From NCBI RefSeq assembly GCF_003491345.1, contig NZ_CP025512.1:2294001-2358000 (forward strand): a stretch of 64,000 bases of DNA, read 5' to 3'. The notes under the pieces were generated by a model, which did no database searches, was not told the DNA's origin, and saw nothing but the letters and a program-made list of their open reading frames with translations. This document shows positions 61,108-64,000 of this stretch, in pieces (position 1 is the first letter of the stretch; every line of letters starts with the position of its first letter). The position numbers and the translations under genes were made by a program. The stretch is from Neorhizobium sp. SOG26 (GTDB taxonomy: Bacteria > Pseudomonadota > Alphaproteobacteria > Rhizobiales > Rhizobiaceae).

Positions 61108-62898
61108 CTATTCGAGCACGTCCAGGATCGGCGTTTCCATCACCTTGCCGGTCACCACGTCAACAATGCCGCGATCGGTTTGGTGCGGGCCGAGGTTGCA
61201 GGCAAGGGTTGCCCCGAAGCAGGCCTTGAAGATGAGGTAAGGCGGCTGCCACTCGACGACCTTGTCCATGGCCGAACGGATGGCGCGGAAGCCTTCCGCG
61301 ACCTTTTCCATCGGCGCGTCCGACACCAGCCCCGAAAGCGGCAGCGGAAGAAGCTCCACCACCTTGCCGCCGATGACGACGGCCATGCCGCCGCCCGCCT
61401 TAATCACGGCATTGGCGGCCGCCGCCATGTCGACGGGATCGGAGCCGAAGACCGTGAGGTTGTGGCTGTCATGGGCCAGCGTGGTGGCGAACGCACCCTT
61501 CCACGTGCCCCAGCCGGTCAGGAACCCAAGACGGGTGCGGGTGTCGGCGCGGCCGTGGCGGTGGGTCACGGCGATCAACGTCGTGCCCTCCGGGGGTACC
61601 ACAAAACCATCGACGACATCCGCATCCGTTTGCCCCCACTGAGTGAATCGCGGACGATCGATCGTCGCGATCCGAACCTTCTTGCCGCTGCTCCTGAGTT
61701 TGAAGTCCTCAGGCGTCAGCGGCACAAGCTTGACCGAACCTTCGAGCAGCGAAGGGTCGGTCGCGCGCAGTTCCACGGTCATCTCGCCGGACCTGGCGAT
61801 CGGCGTGCCACTGGCGATCACCTGGCGCGCACGGAAATCCTCAAGGTCCTCGAAGAGAACGATATCGGCGCGACGTCCGGCGGCAATGAGGCCAAGATCG
61901 GCGCGGCCGATGCGCACCGCGGCATTCAGCGTCGCCGCCTGCAGCGCCCATTCTGGCTTCATGCCGTAACGCACCAGCCGGCGCACGACATCATCGAGCG
62001 CACCGCCCGCAACGAGGTCATCCGGGAAGACGTCGTCGGTGCAAAGCGTCACGGTCGGTGGCAGATGGCCGAGCCGGTTCAGCGTTTCGACGAATTCCGG
62101 CAGAAGGTGGTCATGCGAGCCGCGGAGCTCGATCGTCAGGCCCGCCCGCAGCTTCTCCATCAGGTCATCGCCCGACACGAGCTCATGGTCGGAGGTGATG
62201 CCGGCGGTCATGAAGGCGGCAAGGTTCGGTCCTGTCAGGCCGCGGGCATGGCCGCAGACCAGCTTTTCGGAGACGAGCGCCGCCTGCACGATGTCGCTGA
62301 TGCGACGTTCGCGGGAAATTACGCCGCGCATGTTCATGACTTCGGCAAGCCCGCCGATCTTCGGCCAGAACAACATCTCCTCGATGATCGCAGCATCGAA
62401 ATCTGCCCCGGCAACTTCCAGGCCCGGTGCCGAGGGCACGCAGGACGGCGCCAGCACAACGGCGCGAAGCGGCAGCGGCTTTACCGCTTCCAGTGCCCAG
62501 GCGACCCCCTCCACGCCGTGCACGTTGCCGAATTCATGCGGATCCCAGACCACGGTGGTTACGCCGCGCGGCAGCACCGCGCCGGCATAGGTCGCCGGCG
62601 TCACCATCGAGCTTTCGACATGCATGTGCGTATCGATGAGGCCAGGCGACAGGAAGGTACCGGTGGCATCGATGATCTCGGCCGCATCGGACCGTGAACC
62701 GGCTTCATGGACGCTCGCAATCAGCGGCCCGACCAGCCCGACATCGGCCGCCCGTCGTTCGCCGGTCACGACGTCAACCAGCGTCCCGCCCTTGATCAGG
62801 ATGTCGAACGGCCCGTCTCCACGTGCCGCCGTGACAGCCCGGTCCCGGAAAGCCGGCTCGGTGAACTCCTGCACCGTCTTAATGATGTTCCTCACCAA
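61108..62898 (-). CDS. ade: Adenine deaminase
   Basis: The 596-residue enzyme is an amidohydrolase of the AdeC type. It has the metal-binding SPGLIDTHMHVESSMVTP, TTVVWDPHEFGNVHG, the catalytic region LCTDDVFPDDL and the C-terminal ATTLAHDSHNLTVFGSD typical of adenine deaminases. It converts adenine to hypoxanthine and ammonia with Mn2+ or Fe2+. It overlaps the nucleoside hydrolase gene by 7 bases. The start at 62898 fits that overlap and the conserved N-terminus. Confidence 0.95.
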   Translation of the reverse strand: MVRNIIKTVQEFTEPAFRDRAVTAARGDGPFDILIKGGTLVDVVTGERRAADVGLVGPLIASVHEAGSRSDAAEIIDATGTFLSPGLIDTHMHVESSMVTPATYAGAVLPRGVTTVVWDPHEFGNVHGVEGVAWALEAVKPLPLRAVVLAPSCVPSAPGLEVAGADFDAAIIEEMLFWPKIGGLAEVMNMRGVISRERRISDIVQAALVSEKLVCGHARGLTGPNLAAFMTAGITSDHELVSGDDLMEKLRAGLTIELRGSHDHLLPEFVETLNRLGHLPPTVTLCTDDVFPDDLVAGGALDDVVRRLVRYGMKPEWALQAATLNAAVRIGRADLGLIAAGRRADIVLFEDLEDFRARQVIASGTPIARSGEMTVELRATDPSLLEGSVKLVPLTPEDFKLRSSGKKVRIATIDRPRFTQWGQTDADVVDGFVVPPEGTTLIAVTHRHGRADTRTRLGFLTGWGTWKGAFATTLAHDSHNLTVFGSDPVDMAAAANAVIKAGGGMAVVIGGKVVELLPLPLSGLVSDAPMEKVAEGFRAIRSAMDKVVEWQPPYLIFKACFGATLACNLGPHQTDRGIVDVVTGKVMETPILDVLE

Positions 62899-63815
62899 CT
62901 TGCCTCCGCCCGCAATGTCTCAAGAATGATTGTCTTCGCCTTCGCCGCATCGACCGTCGCGCCAAAGGACGCATTGAACGTCCCGCGCCCGGGACGCACC
63001 TCCACCACCGTCCGGCCACGGGTCAGCGTGCCGGCAAGTTCCACGTCAATTCTGGCTTCCCGCCACGCCACCAGCTCCGGATGAGCGAAGGCGACGGCGG
63101 CAACCGCATCATAAAGCGCCATGGCCGGGCGGCCGCTTTTTGTCGCAATCGCAACAAAGCCGGCGAGAAGATCCCCCAGCAGCTCGGCATTGCGCCCGCC
63201 TGCTTGCCGCACCGGGACAACATCCTCGGGGCTGCACAGAACCTGGCGGCAAAGGTCGAGATCGATCATCCGGAACGGGATCTTCTGCGCCAGTACAATC
63301 GCCAGCGCCTCCGGGTCGGCAAAGGCGTTGAATTCTGCGGATGCGGTATGATTGCCGCTCGTCACCCCGCCCCCCATCCAGGTGAGGTCGGTGATCCTTG
63401 CCGCAAGATCCGGCCGGGCGAGGGCAACGGCGGCAATATTGGTGAGCGGCCCAAGCGCCAGGATGCGGCGCTCGCCTTCGTCCTTTTCGAGCCAGGCGCA
63501 CAGCGCCTCGAAAGCATCGACGCTGAAAGTCTCTTCGGCCTCGGGCAAATGTTTGCCGGCACTCGGCATGCCAGCATCGCTCAGCACATGGGTTGCGGTT
63601 TCGAGCCGGCCCAGGACCGGCATTTCGCGTCCAGCGTGGATCGGGAACGGCCAGACGAAGGCGGAGGCAGCGCCCGCGGCATTGCTGCGAACGCGGGCCA
63701 GCGGCGCATTGCCGAAGACAAGCGACACACCTTCGATGGACAGGCCCGCATGCGCCGCGACCATGATCGCGGCGATGTCGTCAAAGCCCATGTCCGTGTC
63801 GATCCAGATGGCCAT
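62892..63815 (-). CDS. Nucleoside hydrolase (IUNH family)
   Basis: The 307-residue enzyme belongs to the inosine-uridine nucleoside hydrolases. The N-terminal calcium-binding motif is DTDMGFDDIAAIM, with Met where most members have Pro in DTDPGxDD; the metal-binding aspartates are kept. LALGPLTNIAAVALARPDL and the MGGGVTSGNHTASAEFNAFADPEA region follow. It cleaves nucleosides to the base and ribose. With adenine deaminase and the phosphoribosyltransferase it forms a compact purine-salvage unit. The ATG at 63815 lies 3 bases after the stop of the ABC ATPase gene upstream. Confidence 0.92.
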   Translation of the reverse strand: MAIWIDTDMGFDDIAAIMVAAHAGLSIEGVSLVFGNAPLARVRSNAAGAASAFVWPFPIHAGREMPVLGRLETATHVLSDAGMPSAGKHLPEAEETFSVDAFEALCAWLEKDEGERRILALGPLTNIAAVALARPDLAARITDLTWMGGGVTSGNHTASAEFNAFADPEALAIVLAQKIPFRMIDLDLCRQVLCSPEDVVPVRQAGGRNAELLGDLLAGFVAIATKSGRPAMALYDAVAAVAFAHPELVAWREARIDVELAGTLTRGRTVVEVRPGRGTFNASFGATVDAAKAKTIILETLRAEASW

Positions 63816-63818
63816 GGC

Positions 63819-64000
63819 TCAGCCGAACCTCGAAAGAAGCGCGGCCCGTTCGACCGGAAGGTCGAAGGCGAGTTCTGCACCCAGTGCATGCGCCGGCTGG
63901 CTCGCGTCCACCTCGGCCTTGATCGGACCAAGTTTCGTGTCGAGCAGGTATTCACGGCTGTCGCCGGCAAAGGATGTGCCGCGCACGGTGCCCCGATAAG
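63819..64000 (-). CDS. ABC transporter ATP-binding protein, C-terminal part only (TOBE domain)
   Basis: About 60 C-terminal residues are visible, in a frame that remains open to the window edge: ...YRGTVRGTSFAGDSREYLL, then LGAELAFDLPVERAALLSRFG and a TGA at 63821. This matches the TOBE_2 domain at the end of PotA/UgpC-type ATPases. The stop lies 3 bases before the nucleoside hydrolase start, so it is probably part of the same operon and may belong to an importer for nucleosides, purines or polyamines. The nucleotide-binding domain lies outside the window. Confidence 0.65.
   Translation of the reverse strand, partial: YRGTVRGTSFAGDSREYLLDTKLGPIKAEVDASQPAHALGAELAFDLPVERAALLSRFG

Overview
The window is a high-GC stretch of an alphaproteobacterial chromosome, most likely from a Rhizobiaceae member (Rhizobium/Agrobacterium/Ensifer/Shinella range). 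The main clues are a complete PhyR-NepR-EcfG general stress response locus, a SmoEFGK/MtlK polyol operon, several solute-binding-protein ABC importers, and rhizobial-type intergenic palindromes. I see no rRNA, tRNA, CRISPR array, prophage or insertion sequence. The first and last genes run off the window.

Layout. 1-10.8 kb is a mostly minus-strand pentose region. It holds a LacI-type regulator with xylB and xylA, then a ribose/xylose-type ABC importer with a sugar isomerase/epimerase and a Gfo/Idh/MocA dehydrogenase. A near-identical operator block lies upstream of both the regulator and the importer. An XAT acetyltransferase sits among them on the plus strand. 10.9-14.6 kb is an EmrAB-type efflux pair divergent from a TetR repressor, with two matching operators around interleaved promoters. 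14.7-27.9 kb is mainly housekeeping: TerC, an SLC13 transporter, gltX, lysS, an unknown His-rich membrane protein, transaldolase with a divergent SorC regulator, an Ada-like methyltransferase, DUF2244, nth, a CysZ/EI24 protein and a DUF1801 protein.

28-32.9 kb is a peptide-type ABC importer (binding protein and two permeases, no ATPase) followed by an amidase. 32.9-37.4 kb is the general stress response region: two small membrane protein genes behind a perfect EcfG-type promoter, ecfG-nepR divergent from phyR with an EcfG-type promoter for each, a soluble HWE-type histidine kinase, and a previously unannotated candidate small RNA. The RNA (minus strand, about 37197-37316) has a perfect GGAAC-N16-CGTT promoter, two stem-loops with C-rich loops and a terminator hairpin. 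This is the most interesting element of the window.

37.4-44.5 kb is a second Opp/Dpp importer whose permeases and binding protein are divergent from an M20 amidohydrolase and a fused double ATPase. 44.8-54.0 kb is the polyol operon: SorC regulator, SmoEFGK importer, MtlK dehydrogenase, HAD phosphatase and FGGY kinase. 54-64 kb is a minus-strand block with a nucleoside hydrolase, adenine deaminase and phosphoribosyltransferase (purine salvage), followed by an M19 dipeptidase and a complete third Opp importer. The overall picture is a soil or plant-associated heterotroph with many scavenging systems next to its central stress regulator.
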